Assembly: GCF_003013715.1 (NCBI RefSeq)
Contig: NC_072815.1
Location: forward strand, 806,001-870,000
Direction of reading: 5' to 3'
DNA from: Candidozyma auris
Lineage: Eukaryota > Ascomycota > Pichiomycetes > Serinales > Metschnikowiaceae
Length of the DNA stretch: 64,000 nt
In this document: positions 30,043 to 40,063 of the stretch, one piece after another
How the letters are laid out: every line of letters begins with the position of its first letter
Position numbering within the stretch: the first letter of the stretch is position 1
Program-made: the position numbers and the translations under genes
The notes under the pieces: generated by a model
Seen by the model: the letters and a program-made list of their open reading frames with translations, nothing else
Database searches by the model: none
Told to the model about the DNA's origin: nothing

Positions 30043-30634
30043 GGCTAACAACTATACGCCAGAGAAAATGCGCCACTTTTTTTACCAGTAAAGTATGGTA
30101 CCTTTTCTAAGGTGTAGCTGCTTCGGAAGGTACAGTGATTTTCAACTTCGCGATATAACAATATAGCTACTGTAGAGGGGCCACGGTTGGAACGCTCACC
30201 TACTCTGAAAAATGTTGAACTGGGAGGACCGAAGGAAAGGTCACTATCAATTTGTAAAAGTTGACTAAAACTTTGAAACCTCATGTATCTCTTATGTTGA
30301 GAATGCCTGCTAGAATGTACTCATTATCACATACAGATAAAATCTTCGAGAGAAACTCTCAAGACTTCTTTGTCCTCTTGCTCATCTTATCTCGTCGCCA
30401 AATGTCTTCGTCGGCGAATCCATTCACTATACCATCTCTATTCTTTCCCATTTCACTTCCTGTCGCAAGTCTTTCATTATCTACACTTTCACCAACCTAG
30501 ACGTACATTCGTAAACTACACCATCAAAATCCAGCTTCTCTTTTCAAAAGTCTCAAACTCTTAAATGCTTGTGGCAAGGGTCCACATAAAAAATCAAATT
30601 CTCTTTTGGCTCCCACGGAAGAGCCGTGTTCGAC
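30043..30634. other. Intergenic region upstream of CMR2
   Basis: About 590 bp, promoter of CMR2 and 3' flank of the INO4-like gene. No gene, tRNA or recurrent word was seen. Confidence 0.5.
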
Positions 30635-31054
30635 TCACTTGTGAGCAATGCCGGGACCCTTGTATATTAGTTCATCGGGAACTGGGATCCCTTTCATCCG
30701 ACACAACTCCACCAACTGCTTGTTTTCGTCCTTCAACTGGTCAATGTAGTCTGCAGACTTAGTTAAGATGCTAAGCTCCGAACGGTTCTCCTGCTCTGTC
30801 AACGTCGGCGTGAGAGACACAATTCGGTCAAACTCGGCACGAATATTCTCTCGCCTTTTCTGCTCAGAGGCTATGTGATGCGCCTAATTGTTGTTAGTAC
30901 AGAAAGATGAGTGTGCTGAGATGCCATGAGAAGTCCATTTTGTGGGGTAAAGGCGGACTGGTCAACATACCTTCTTCTGCTCTTCTGTTAAATTGGAGGA
31001 CTTCTTTCTCTCGACCTCATCTGAGGACGGTTCCTTTTTAATTGGGTTTTCCAT
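30635..31054 (-). CDS. INO4: bHLH transcription factor, INO4-like, one intron
   Basis: Two exons: 31054-30971 (28 codons, MENPIKKEPSSDEVERKK) and 30883-30635, giving about 110 residues. The intron (30884-30970, 87 nt) has donor GTATGT, branch TACTAAC (30893-30899) and acceptor TTAG, and joins in phase 0. Exon 2 begins AHHIASEQKRRENIRAEFDR, the basic region with E and RR at the DNA-contact positions, then helix 1, a loop (TPTLTEQENRSEL) and helix 2 (ILTKSADYIDQLKDENKQL). The pattern fits Ino4, which pairs with Ino2 to activate phospholipid genes through the inositol-sensitive element; in Candida, Ino4 also contributes to ribosomal and other programmes. The reading frame of exon 2 alone has no true start, so the splice is essential. 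Cbf1 is a less likely alternative because the C-terminal leucine repeat is short. Confidence 0.78.
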
Positions 31055-31262
31055 ATTAAAAAACGTGTTTCTGGGAGTTGGCTACTTTCCGGTCTATATC
31101 TAAGTTCTTGTTTCAAAGTGCTGCCCCGTGCTTGTTTGGTTAAGACACGACCATCAAAAAATGTCGTAGGAACAAGCCAAAAAAGTCGAAAATATCATTC
31201 AAGGGGCCGGAGTATGAATTGAAATAATAAAACATTGCTTAGGCAGTTTTAACAAAAAGAAG

Positions 31263-31346
31263 TCTCCCGGGGGTGAGTCGAACACCCGATCTCAAGATTA
31301 CAATCACATTACAGTCTCGCGCCTTAGCCAGCTTGGCCACCGAGAG
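31263..31346 (-). tRNA. tRNA-Tyr (GUA) with intron
   Basis: Cloverleaf on the minus strand: acceptor CTCTCGG pairs with CCGGGAG plus A, D-arm GCC/GGC, T-arm GGGTG-TTCGACT-CACCC. The anticodon loop reads CTGTAA with GTA, interrupted after the A next to the anticodon by a 10-nt intron (TGTGATTGTA). The sequence closely matches yeast tRNA-Tyr, which also has an intron here. It is 209 bp upstream of the INO4-like start. Confidence 0.93.
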
Positions 31347-31508
31347 GATTTCTGACGAAAGAATGGTGTGAAATAATTATATCATAATTCTTAAAGTTCC
31401 AAGCTTTGAGCTGTTGAAGTCAAAATAAGTCTTCTCTTTTATTTATCACGTCTTACAGCTTGCTCAAAAGATTTAAAGCTCCAAAAGAATTTTAGCGACG
31501 TCTACAGT

Positions 31509-31625
31509 ATGCAACGAAGGTTTGTCGAAACACACCGTTCTTATGAGGATCAGGATATCAGCGATGAAGACGACTTCGTCGATTATAATAAGGTTGAAAT
31601 GAACAGACTACAAATGTTTACATAA
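31509..31625 (+). CDS. Small acidic ORF, doubtful
   Basis: A 38-residue open frame from ATG to TAA, with an acidic middle (DISDEDDFVD). No family recognised and no splice donor that would extend it. It begins about 160 bp from tRNA-Tyr. It could be a small gene, the remnant of a larger one, or chance. Confidence 0.15.
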   Translation: MQRRFVETHRSYEDQDISDEDDFVDYNKVEMNRLQMFT

Positions 31626-31987
31626 TTATAGAGAGTTTGAACTTCTCTTCGTACAGAGGGACTCTCGTGCAGAAATAAGAGAGTACTTGTATTGGTTTTT
31701 TTGTTTGTTCTTTTAGAATATAAGCATTTACTCGTAAAAAGAGAAAGCACATCAAGTTTATAGCTCACTCTAAGTACACAACTGTTTGGATATCAGCCCT
31801 GAAACAAGGAACATATAGAGTACTAAATGGCAAGTGATTGCGAAGACTAAGTAAAATGAATGTCACAGAATATAATCGACGTCTAAATTGTAAGCTTCTA
31901 AATAAAAGCATCATAAACTGATGGTCACCGTCGAACTAAGGATTGTCTTTTCAATCGAGACCCAAGCGAACGAGACAACTCTACTGA

Positions 31988-31998
31988 ATGGCTGCAAA
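31988..31998 (+). promoter_or_regulatory. ATGGYTGCRAA element, right of tRNA-Tyr
   Basis: ATGGCTGCAAA with further A residues. It is 580 bp past the secreted-protein stop and not obviously in a promoter unless an unseen transcript starts here. Confidence 0.5.
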
Positions 31999-32568
31999 AA
32001 GCGCCCGATTACAAACTGGTCTGAACCGACAACGTAAGTGTTCTCCAAAAAATAATTTCACCAATTTTTTTCAAGAGTACCGTCACAAATATCAGAAAGT
32101 TTGAAGTCTCTGTAAGCTTCCCTCGAGAAGATTGCATCACAAAACTTACTTGGGACATTTCCGTATACGTCACCTTTTTCTTGACCAGCAAGCAAAAGAG
32201 TCGAAGAAACAAGATGAGCTCTGCCTTTGCCTTTCTAGAGTCCTCGAAACAGCCTTGAGATGAAATTCCCTGTATCCGTATCTCGTATACTTCTTGGGCC
32301 ACTTGGACACCAATGAGACATCGCACAAGTGAATTCTTCTAGTGACGTGGGAGAAGGGATAGAGTTTCAACATTGGAGAGTGCATTTCGTTACATAGCAG
32401 AGTGATAGGTGCAAAACAGAAAAGGTGATCAGCTGACATCTGACGGGCGTGTTGGCGAACTTGAAGAGTGGGCATTTCTGGTACAAAAAAGAGTAGTGAG
32501 AATTGGTACGAAGAGTCGTCGCAGGGAGGTCCATTAGAGGTGCTAAATCCCTGAATTCTGAATCATCT

Positions 32569-33294
32569 TCACTCTTCACATCTCAACTTTTGCGGATCGG
32601 TAACGCAGGCGGTGGAAGAGCTCTGCCAGTAGGAGATACTTTTTCCCTCCACAGGCTCCCATTCATTGACTCTCAAGAGTCGGAGCGGACGCTTCCACCA
32701 ACTCTCAATCTCGAACCTCCTCTGCTTGACATTGTTCACAACAACTCGATGCTCTCGTTGAAACATCTGCAACACATCTCCCGGCTTGACGTCGCAAGTG
32801 AACTTTGAGCCAAGGACATGGCCTGAGCTGATTCTTGGGTCCATAGCGAAGCCCATACCGAACAAGGAGAAGGTGATGGATGGGCCAAAGCTGTTCAGTG
32901 TTTTAACTTCCAACAGCCGACTAACACTTGTTGTTGTATTGCAGCGTGTGTTGTCGATGCAGCCACTTAGAGGCAGCCACGAGCTCTCAATCGATATGAA
33001 CTGGCTATTCTTGAAACTGGTTTGAACAAACCTATTTTGTCCCGTAAGATAACTCGCAAAGCCTATTTCATACTTGAGTGACTCTTCCAAGTTATTCAGG
33101 GAGAACAACTCAAGCAAGTATTCCGAAACGATTATGGAATTGTCCTCTTTTACTCTCACCACTCCATGCTCAAGCATTGAGTTTGTGATATCATCGAAGG
33201 CGTCTACTTCTGGGGCTGTCAGAATCTTCTGTGTAAAAATATCATGGATGCTTGAAGCAGAAACGCTAGCCAACAATACTAGAAAAAGAAGCAT
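32569..33294 (-). CDS. Unknown secreted protein
   Basis: A 241-residue protein with a clear signal peptide (MLLFLVLLASVSASS, cleavage near 14-16) and no GPI signal or second membrane segment. The mature part has five cysteines: two in SGCIDNTRC, one in SKFTCDVKPGD, two at the end (ACVTDPQKLRC). It is beta-like, with a TFSLFGMGFAMDP...GSKFTCDVKPGDVLQMF stretch. That pattern, a serine/glycine strand ladder followed by a Cys and PGDVLQ, recalls uncharacterised yeast secreted proteins I cannot name. Function unknown. Its start is an ATG and its promoter is the following 249 bp. Cell-wall, adhesion or host-facing roles are possible but not shown. Confidence 0.72.
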   Translation of the reverse strand: MLLFLVLLASVSASSIHDIFTQKILTAPEVDAFDDITNSMLEHGVVRVKEDNSIIVSEYLLELFSLNNLEESLKYEIGFASYLTGQNRFVQTSFKNSQFISIESSWLPLSGCIDNTRCNTTTSVSRLLEVKTLNSFGPSITFSLFGMGFAMDPRISSGHVLGSKFTCDVKPGDVLQMFQREHRVVVNNVKQRRFEIESWWKRPLRLLRVNEWEPVEGKSISYWQSSSTACVTDPQKLRCEE

Positions 33295-33543
33295 CTTTTG
33301 TTGATTGATGAAGTTTTGCCCTCAAATTTATGCCAACCACATCGTTTCAAAACTTACCCTACTAGGTGAGATAGCGTAAAGTGTAGAGTGTGGACATACC
33401 GAATCTGGAAGCTCCAGGGATTGCGTTGTCAAGTTTCCTCACCATTATATCTACGTTTTTTCTCTTTGGAAACTGCAACAAGAGCGACAAATCATAATTT
33501 TATTAATTGAGCTTAAATAGCATCTAAACACGAAGCAGGTAAC

Positions 33544-34602
33544 CTACTCATTGGCAATCTTGGTGATAAGTTTGCCCTGAGGTTTGTCAGTGAATAGTCT
33601 GTGCCAAGTCAGCGGAACCCCCTTCAACGGGATTTCATCCTTAGATAAATCAATCAACGCAACACCTTCGGTCGCCTTGAGTTTACCTTCCTTGATGGCC
33701 TTGATCAACTCCCCGATCGCATAGGGAAATTTGTCCTTGAAATCTATCACGATAAATCCTTCGATGGTCAATCTGTTAGAAGTGATCTGACCCCAGGTTT
33801 TTACAGTGGCCAACGAGCGATCATTGTAGCCAGAGATAGCACCGCACGCAATCACACGTCCAAATCTTACAACATGCTTGAGTGCCCAGCTGAGAATCTC
33901 ACCTCCAACATTGTCAAAATACACATCGACAGTCTCGAACTCCTTCTCGAGCTCCTCCTTCCACGAAGGGTTCTTATAGTTCACGCATTTGTCTGCACCG
34001 ATCAGCTCGACCCAACGGCACTTCTCGTCGCTGCCTGCAATGCCGTACACTTTGCTGGCACCAAAAACGTGCTTGGCCAATTGCACAGCAGTAGAGCCTG
34101 TAGCACCACTAGCAGCAGAAATCAAGATGGATTGACCTTTCTTCAACTTGCCCACCTCTGTCAAACCGAAGTAAGCAGTCAAGCCAATGCTGCCTAACGT
34201 TGCAAGATACGTAGGCAAGGGGAGCCCAGCAGCAGGGTCAATTTTCAAGCTGACAGCCAGCTCAGGTACCACGTACTCATCAGCCCAGCCAAACTGCCCC
34301 AGCACATAATCACCCACTTTATAATTCGACAGCTTGGATTCCAAGACCTTTCCGATTCCGCGAGCAGCCACAGTTTCACCCTTCTCTATGGGCTTGAAGT
34401 AAGCTCTGGAAGCATCCTGGTTGGCCGCTATCCATGTTCTCTGAGTCGGGTCGTTCGACAAGTAGATGATCTTGACACGAATGTCACCATCTTTCAAAGC
34501 TGGAAGAGGGTTGTCTGTGAGCTTGAAGGTAGAGTCGCTCTGACCCCAGTTTAGGTTGACTTCTTTAGTAGGAGGTGTTTCCACAGCAATTCTCGAAGAC
34601 AT
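33544..34602 (-). CDS. NADP-dependent MDR-family oxidoreductase
   Basis: A 352-residue medium-chain dehydrogenase/reductase of the zinc-less leukotriene-B4 dehydrogenase / prostaglandin reductase type, similar to yeast YML131W. It begins with the fold's WGQSDSTFKL and PLPALKDGDIRVKI, includes SNDPTQRTWI (typical of this subfamily), and the Rossmann motif ILISAASGATGSTAVQLAKHVFGASKVYGI at about 165-195, then FDNVGGEILSWALKH. No catalytic zinc cysteines. Such enzymes reduce alpha,beta-unsaturated carbonyls, in a detoxification role. ATG at 34600-34602 is chosen as the start; the open frame upstream lacks an ATG and has no similarity. Cytosolic. Promoter of 1.18 kb shared with the divergent MRP2. 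Confidence 0.82.
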   Translation of the reverse strand: MSSRIAVETPPTKEVNLNWGQSDSTFKLTDNPLPALKDGDIRVKIIYLSNDPTQRTWIAANQDASRAYFKPIEKGETVAARGIGKVLESKLSNYKVGDYVLGQFGWADEYVVPELAVSLKIDPAAGLPLPTYLATLGSIGLTAYFGLTEVGKLKKGQSILISAASGATGSTAVQLAKHVFGASKVYGIAGSDEKCRWVELIGADKCVNYKNPSWKEELEKEFETVDVYFDNVGGEILSWALKHVVRFGRVIACGAISGYNDRSLATVKTWGQITSNRLTIEGFIVIDFKDKFPYAIGELIKAIKEGKLKATEGVALIDLSKDEIPLKGVPLTWHRLFTDKPQGKLITKIANE

Positions 34603-35780
34603 GTTGGTTTTGGTTACAAGATCTCGGACAATTGAGCTTATATATGGTGAATGCAGTGAAAACAAATGATGTTTTTCACACCCAATACTCCGAACTTTCC
34701 CGTCTTCCTGATGCCAGGGGCTTGCAGGCATGGTTGCGAAATCTACTATGCATACTCCAGAGATGATGAATTACGAAGGTAGCTCGACACTACACTGAAT
34801 GGTGTAGAAGCTGCTCATGATACGCCAAATGATGCTTCCACACTACCAAAATAGACGGTCCGAAACTCAATTGGCTATTCTTTAGCCAAGGAGGTGGGGT
34901 TCATTGGAAGAGCCCTAATTGTGGCTTCTTCCGAGATAAAGCACGGAGAATAAGTTAGTGGCAAACAATTTCACGCTAAGGGCCGTGAGAATTCCAAAGC
35001 CTTGACTTAGAAGCCTTGCGTGGACGCTAGGTACGTACGGTGAGGGACAGTTTCGGAAAAATGACGGGAAGTTCGAGAAGTGATCAAATTTGGAAGGAAG
35101 CGTAAAAAGTGTTATTTGTTTGCGTCATTGTGTCCAACTGGCTAATATTGTATTCTTTTTCCTCTTTTTACCTCCAATTGTAGGCTGTGTATTCGTATCG
35201 GTTGGGCTCAGTGCACATTTCGCAGCTATGTAGGGTATGAAGTCTTTTGGATGATGTGCTCCAAAGAGTCAACAAGAGTAGCATAGAAGATATAAGCCAC
35301 CAATGTTTGCACCATTGATGACTATGAGACCATCCAAAGCAGTCGCTGTTCTAGTCCATTGACGCATGAAAACTCGGATGAAGATTGGCAACCCCTGCAG
35401 CGCACGCATTTCGTAACTGTAACGGTTTGAGCGAAAAGTTCTGATCAGTCAGTATAGTATTCTCCGATTAGCTTCGCTAATTCGTAGGCATTCGCAGCTG
35501 TGTGTAACTCATGATCGAGTCGTTGTCGATATTAGTCTATCGATCGCAGCGAAAACATCTCTCCTACATTTCTGCCAACAAATCGAAGTCTGAGCTGGTG
35601 TCTTAACAATTACATCCTTAGAGACTCGAAAGGCATCATGACCTATAAAATTTTAAGAATCATTGCTTAGTTCTCTGTGATAATGTCTGTATTTCACAAG
35701 TAGGTGGAACCCTCGGAGTGCATACACGTGCAACATATAGAAAAAATTATCACCACAGTAGTTCAACAATCAAAGGAAAC
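34603..35780. other. Divergent oxidoreductase / MRP2 intergenic region
   Basis: About 1.2 kb, no gene. One perfect recurrent word (34730) and one imperfect (35219, TTCGCAGCTAT). No tRNA or TATA of note. Confidence 0.45.
34730..34740 (+). promoter_or_regulatory. ATGGYTGCRAA element, oxidoreductase promoter
   Basis: ATGGTTGCGAA, 128 bp upstream of the oxidoreductase start. It is one of the closest to a start codon. Confidence 0.6.
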
Positions 35781-36128
35781 ATGGTGTTCAGGTTCCCTGT
35801 GAAGTTTGAAATCCCCAAGCATGTTTACGTAAATGGAAGGGTGCTCAAAGATGCTTTCAAGAGAACCCAGGTGGCAGAATACGAGGTGACAAGAAATGCC
35901 CTCAGGTACATTGCCAGAAACACCACGCTCCCGCCAAAAGCCCGTTTAGAGGCCCAGTTGCAGCTTGCTTCGATGCCCAAGTACACAGCACCCACACAGG
36001 TCAAAGACCGTTGTATCGCTTCAGGAAATTCCAAATGGGTGATCAGCGACTTCAAATTGAACAGAACCGAGTTCAGAAACAGAGCCAGAAGGGGCCAGAT
36101 CCCTGGAGTGGCCATTGGATCTTGGTAA
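35781..36128 (+). CDS. MRP2: Mitochondrial ribosomal protein uS14m
   Basis: A 115-residue small-subunit protein of the mitochondrial ribosome. Yeast Mrp2 has the same length. Conserved parts: N-terminal MVFRFPVKFEIPKHV, then RYIARNTTLPPKARLEAQLQLASMP (uS14 core), VKDRCIASGNSKWVISDFKLNRTEFR (the RNA-binding motif around CxxSG) and a Gly-Trp-rich end (RGQIPGVAIGSW). Start at ATG 35781; the frame upstream begins without an ATG. MRP2 has no cleavable presequence, as in yeast. The 2.1 kb that follows is empty. Confidence 0.93.
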   Translation: MVFRFPVKFEIPKHVYVNGRVLKDAFKRTQVAEYEVTRNALRYIARNTTLPPKARLEAQLQLASMPKYTAPTQVKDRCIASGNSKWVISDFKLNRTEFRNRARRGQIPGVAIGSW

Positions 36129-36315
36129 ACGAGAGGTGATGATTTGACAATTGTACATAGTAATAGAACGGACAGGGAAATCGATGTAGATGAGCGAGTG
36201 GAGGGAGAGGTTCTTGGTGATATTCCAGAGGGAATGTGAGTTTGACGCTTAGAGATGATGCTGATGAAGAAAATGCGATTATGAGACGTACTCGAGAAGG
36301 GTCAAGAAGCAGTGA

Positions 36316-36345
36316 GCCCAAGTTAGCAGGGCCCAAGTTAGCAGG
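36316..36345. repeat. 15-bp direct repeat
   Basis: Two adjacent copies of GCCCAAGTTAGCAGG (36316-36330 and 36331-36345). Confidence 0.85.
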
Positions 36346-37473
36346 CCCCAGCATGGGCATGCTAAGTAACCGAAAGAAACGAACTCTCTATATTCCTACA
36401 GTATCCAGATCACAAAGTCAAACATCCATGTACTGGGCAAATCTAAATGTGAAACATTTAAAATGCCAAGCTGGGCCTAAGACATTCGATCTGGGAAAGG
36501 GTTGTCAGCCTCTTGGCTTCAGGGAGCCTACTAAAGAACCGTGAACCCTACGAAGGCTCTTTGAACCCTTAAACGTCTCCCTAAAAGTATAAGTAAAATC
36601 CGATCTTTCTGTGACTACTCCATGTATTTCCCTCTAGGTATTACCAATCCACCATAGCAAGAGCCAGTGTATAACTTCCGAGTGCTCCGAGACTCTCGAC
36701 TCTCGACTCTTACCCATGGACTCTGTCCCCTTGAGAATCTCACAAACTTCATCATGACCGACCGTCCCTGATAAGTACACAGATCAAAACAAATAAACTT
36801 TAACATTCCATTACATCATCCTACGTGAAGGTTACCAGTGCCAGACTAGTGGAGAATTTCGCAGCCAGTAGCCAAGGCCCTTTGTGGGAATTTCGCAGCA
36901 GCCCGAGCGCCATGGCCAGCAGCGGCACCAGCGTCCCAACCCTAAATTATCTAATTCAACACCACAACACCCCCAGATCAGATAACTACGCAGGCCTTGC
37001 ACCCTTCCTCCCTCCAGCCATTTTTCCAGGTTGCAATTTGCAATCTTAACCTCCCACTCTAGCACCTCTTTCAGCCCGGTTGGACCCAACATTGGCTGTG
37101 GGGCCTCCATGACGCAGAGTGGTCGCCCGCGGTGTGGAGAGCGGTACGGCAAAAAGTAGGTGCGCGGAAACGGTGGGAGGGTGGGTGACCGCAACGCTGC
37201 ACCAGCGACAAAACCCACCCACCACTAGAGGTGTAGAAGCTCATAGAACAGTGACTGTGCAATTGAGCAGCAGCGATCACAGCAAGCAAGCCCAAGGGAA
37301 AGGCAATGGCCCACTAAAAGTAAATAAGAAAGTCTGCAGGAGTTAATGTTGGACGCCGTAGTAGCACCCTGTTTGCAGCCAAGGTACACTTCTCACTGGC
37401 GAGTGCCGCGATTACTCTGGCTGTCTGCGGTTGGACAGCTCCAGGACGATAGGGGCTGCCTTGAAAGAAAAAA

Positions 37474-37501
37474 CGAGAAGCGAGAAGCGAGAAGCGAGAA
37501 T
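37474..37501. repeat. 7-bp tandem repeat CGAGAAG
   Basis: Four tandem units of CGAGAAG, the last ending T instead of G. Probable slippage microsatellite. Confidence 0.85.
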
Positions 37502-38225
37502 CTCACCCTCCAACGGCGGGACCCGCCGGAAGTATAATTCCCGTGGGACGTGGGTACGTTTCTAATTCACTCCTTCAACAAGCTCCAAGGCTTTTCTAAA
37601 TTTTCTGTCCCCTTCGCTAATCGTCTGGCGTTGGCGGGTCTTATCATGAGCACCTCGTCTATCTGGATTATCGCACTGGCCCACTTATCGTCACTGGCCC
37701 CGTGGCCGCGCTGAGAGCCACACCCAACCGAAACGTAGCATCTCTACGCTGACTACTTTGTCTACACTGACAACAATAACTACCTTCACTACGCTGACTT
37801 CGTTTCGATGGCACCTGGCCATGACAAAATGCAACGTCATGGGGAACTAAAATGGAGACCCAACTTCTTGTTTTTCCTCTGGGGGGGTCCCCTCGCACCT
37901 GGGGGGGCCTCTTGCATCCATTTTTCCCGCGCCGTGAGTGGCCCCATCGCTAATTTTCCCTCCATGCAGCCATTGTGCGCCCCAGGGCCTCACTCTCGGC
38001 TCCTCTGGCGCCCATCTCGCTCGGCTCATATAACTCGCCGACCGCCCTGCTTTGTTTCCCCTACACCTCAACAACACTCAAGTAAACCCATTCACATCCA
38101 TCAGCGTTTCGTGCTTGATCCTTCTATTCTTATTTTTTAAATCTTATCGTCCATATTCCTTCAAATTCGTCTTTGCTAGCACCGCCTAGCCCATGCTACA
38201 TACTTAAAATCTCCATCGTCCACCT

Positions 38226-39929
38226 ATGCTCGTTCACAGAAAACAACAGGGCCCCAAGCTCGATAAGCCCAACCGCTTCAACTTGGGCGGCCTCATCAAG
38301 AGGAAAATCTCGTGGAAGCGCTCCATAGACGGTTCCATGGGCTCGCTCGACTCTTTTGCTCCTCCCCAGCACAAACTACCGGACCAGCAACCGCTGCCCG
38401 CCACCCACAACCACTACTATACGGTTGATTGCCATCACGACGCCTCCCTGGCGCCTCATTACTCACTCACGGCTGCTAACGGCCACTATACCCATCTTTC
38501 TCCTGCTCACGACACCTACTGCTCCACAGCAGAGTGCATCTCGTTGCAAAACAGTGACATCACCTCTCACCACGGTGATGACGATGATGACGGCAAGATA
38601 GACGAGTTCGACAGCCTTTGCAAAGTCGACGATTTCAACAACTTGGCTGAGCCTTTGGTCGATGAGCTGCCGTCTTTTGACCCCAAGAATGAGGAAAATA
38701 TCTCAGAGTACAAGATAGGCGGCTACTGTCCCATCAAGATTGGTGACCACTTCTGCTCAGATAAGTGCCGCTACAAGGTGCTTCGAAAGCTTGGCTGGGG
38801 CCACTTTTCCACAGTTTGGCTTGCCATCAGCCTGGAGGGGTCGTATGTTGCTTTGAAAGTGGTGAAGTCAGGTAAGAACTACTCCGAAGCTGCCATAGAC
38901 GAAATCAAGATTCTCAAGACGCTTCAGAAGGGAAAAACGTCTTCTGTTGACAGCGTCGTCTCCTTGCTAGACTCCTTTGAGGTGACCACGCCGCTGGGCA
39001 CTCACGTTGCAATGGTGTTTGAACTCATGGGCGAAAACATGTTGCATCTAATCTACAAAAAGAAAGCTGAACGCTACTCCTTAAAGATGATTCAGCAGCC
39101 CTTGCCTCCGGCAGTTGTCCCATTGCACATGGCTAAACTGATCATTCTTCAGCTTCTCCAGTCGGTGGACTACATGCATCGCAACGGTGTAATTCACACC
39201 GATATCAAGCCGGAGAATGTGCTCATGACTTACGAGGGTCTGATCCCAGACTCTGTTCGTGCTGCGAAGCCAACTCCTACCTTCCGCATTCTTCCATCGA
39301 GACCTTTGGCGATGTCCTTGGAGGAGATGTGCTCTTGCCCAATGAGAGTCAAAATTGCCGACTTGGGCAATGCCACCTACTCAAAGAACCATTTTTCTGA
39401 CTACATCCAAACTCGTCAGTATCGCTCGCCTGAAATATTGCTAAAGCACAAGACTTGGGGTGCTTCTGCTGACGTGTGGCTGATTGGCTGCTTGATCTTT
39501 GAGCTCATCACCGGTGATTTCCTCTTCGATCCTCATGACGGCGCGACTTTCACTAAGGATGAAGACCATATGGCTCAGATCATCGAGCTCCTCGGAGAAT
39601 TCCCTTCAGTGAAGTATTTGAGCAACTGCCTGAGGGCCACTGAGTTGTTTTCTACACCTACCACCTTGAGAAACATTCGCTCCCTCAAGTACTGGAGTTT
39701 GGAGGACGTCTTGATAGAGAAGTATAAGTTTTCTCCTGACGACGAGAACGTCATCTTGATAGGTGACTTGATTCGCAAATGCTTGAAGTACGATCTCGAT
39801 GATCGTTACGACTGTGCTTCTCTCATGAAGCACCCTTGGTTTTCGTCCAATCCGCAATGGGACGAGGCGGCTTTGAGAGCTTTGCCTAATAATAATACCG
39901 AGATTCCCGGCTTCACTCACGAGGAGTAG
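38226..39929 (+). CDS. SKY1: SR-protein kinase
   Basis: A 567-residue SRPK-family serine kinase resembling yeast Sky1, which phosphorylates the RS-type shuttling factor Npl3 and affects mRNA export and ion/polyamine homeostasis. The first 160 residues are low complexity. The catalytic domain starts EYKIGGYCPIKIGDHF (SRPK hallmark) and RKLGWGHFSTVWLA (residues 188-200). Catalytic Lys is near 211 (VALKVV), HTDIKPEN holds Asp326 in the HRD position, and ADLG (Asp379) stands in for the DFG. A spacer of about 40 residues lies between them, shorter than the 742-residue yeast protein. The domain ends DRYDCASLMKHPWF. The first in-frame ATG is used. The gene converges on CWC27, 134 bp apart. Confidence 0.87.
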   Translation: MLVHRKQQGPKLDKPNRFNLGGLIKRKISWKRSIDGSMGSLDSFAPPQHKLPDQQPLPATHNHYYTVDCHHDASLAPHYSLTAANGHYTHLSPAHDTYCSTAECISLQNSDITSHHGDDDDDGKIDEFDSLCKVDDFNNLAEPLVDELPSFDPKNEENISEYKIGGYCPIKIGDHFCSDKCRYKVLRKLGWGHFSTVWLAISLEGSYVALKVVKSGKNYSEAAIDEIKILKTLQKGKTSSVDSVVSLLDSFEVTTPLGTHVAMVFELMGENMLHLIYKKKAERYSLKMIQQPLPPAVVPLHMAKLIILQLLQSVDYMHRNGVIHTDIKPENVLMTYEGLIPDSVRAAKPTPTFRILPSRPLAMSLEEMCSCPMRVKIADLGNATYSKNHFSDYIQTRQYRSPEILLKHKTWGASADVWLIGCLIFELITGDFLFDPHDGATFTKDEDHMAQIIELLGEFPSVKYLSNCLRATELFSTPTTLRNIRSLKYWSLEDVLIEKYKFSPDDENVILIGDLIRKCLKYDLDDRYDCASLMKHPWFSSNPQWDEAALRALPNNNTEIPGFTHEE

Positions 39930-40063
39930 GCGGTTAAATTCGTGCATAAAATACCGTTTTCGAACGGTCATTCTTCAATTCTATTTGGGTGTGTTGTTTA
40001 CTTATTTGGGTTTTATAAACGGATATACATTTTCATGAGGTATTTTGTAGTTTTGATTCGAGA

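Larger units (their letters stand above)
31347..32568. other. Region between tRNA-Tyr and secreted-protein gene
   Basis: About 1.2 kb downstream of the minus-strand secreted-protein gene. Only a doubtful 38-codon ORF and one recurrent word; overlapping frames on the minus strand after 32000 lack start codons or protein character. Confidence 0.4.
36129..38225. other. Long gene-free SKY1 upstream region
   Basis: Two kilobases without a supported gene, relatively GC-rich in its second half. It contains a 15-bp direct repeat (36316), a 7-bp tandem repeat (37474), and three imperfect recurrent words at 36857 (TTTCGCAGCCAG), 36891 and 37372. From about 38040 it becomes C/T-rich, which suggests the SKY1 leader. 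No TATA with good context seen. Confidence 0.45.

Noticed and set aside
32009..32475. Minus-strand frames downstream of the secreted gene
   Set aside because: Overlapping frames with no start context or family.
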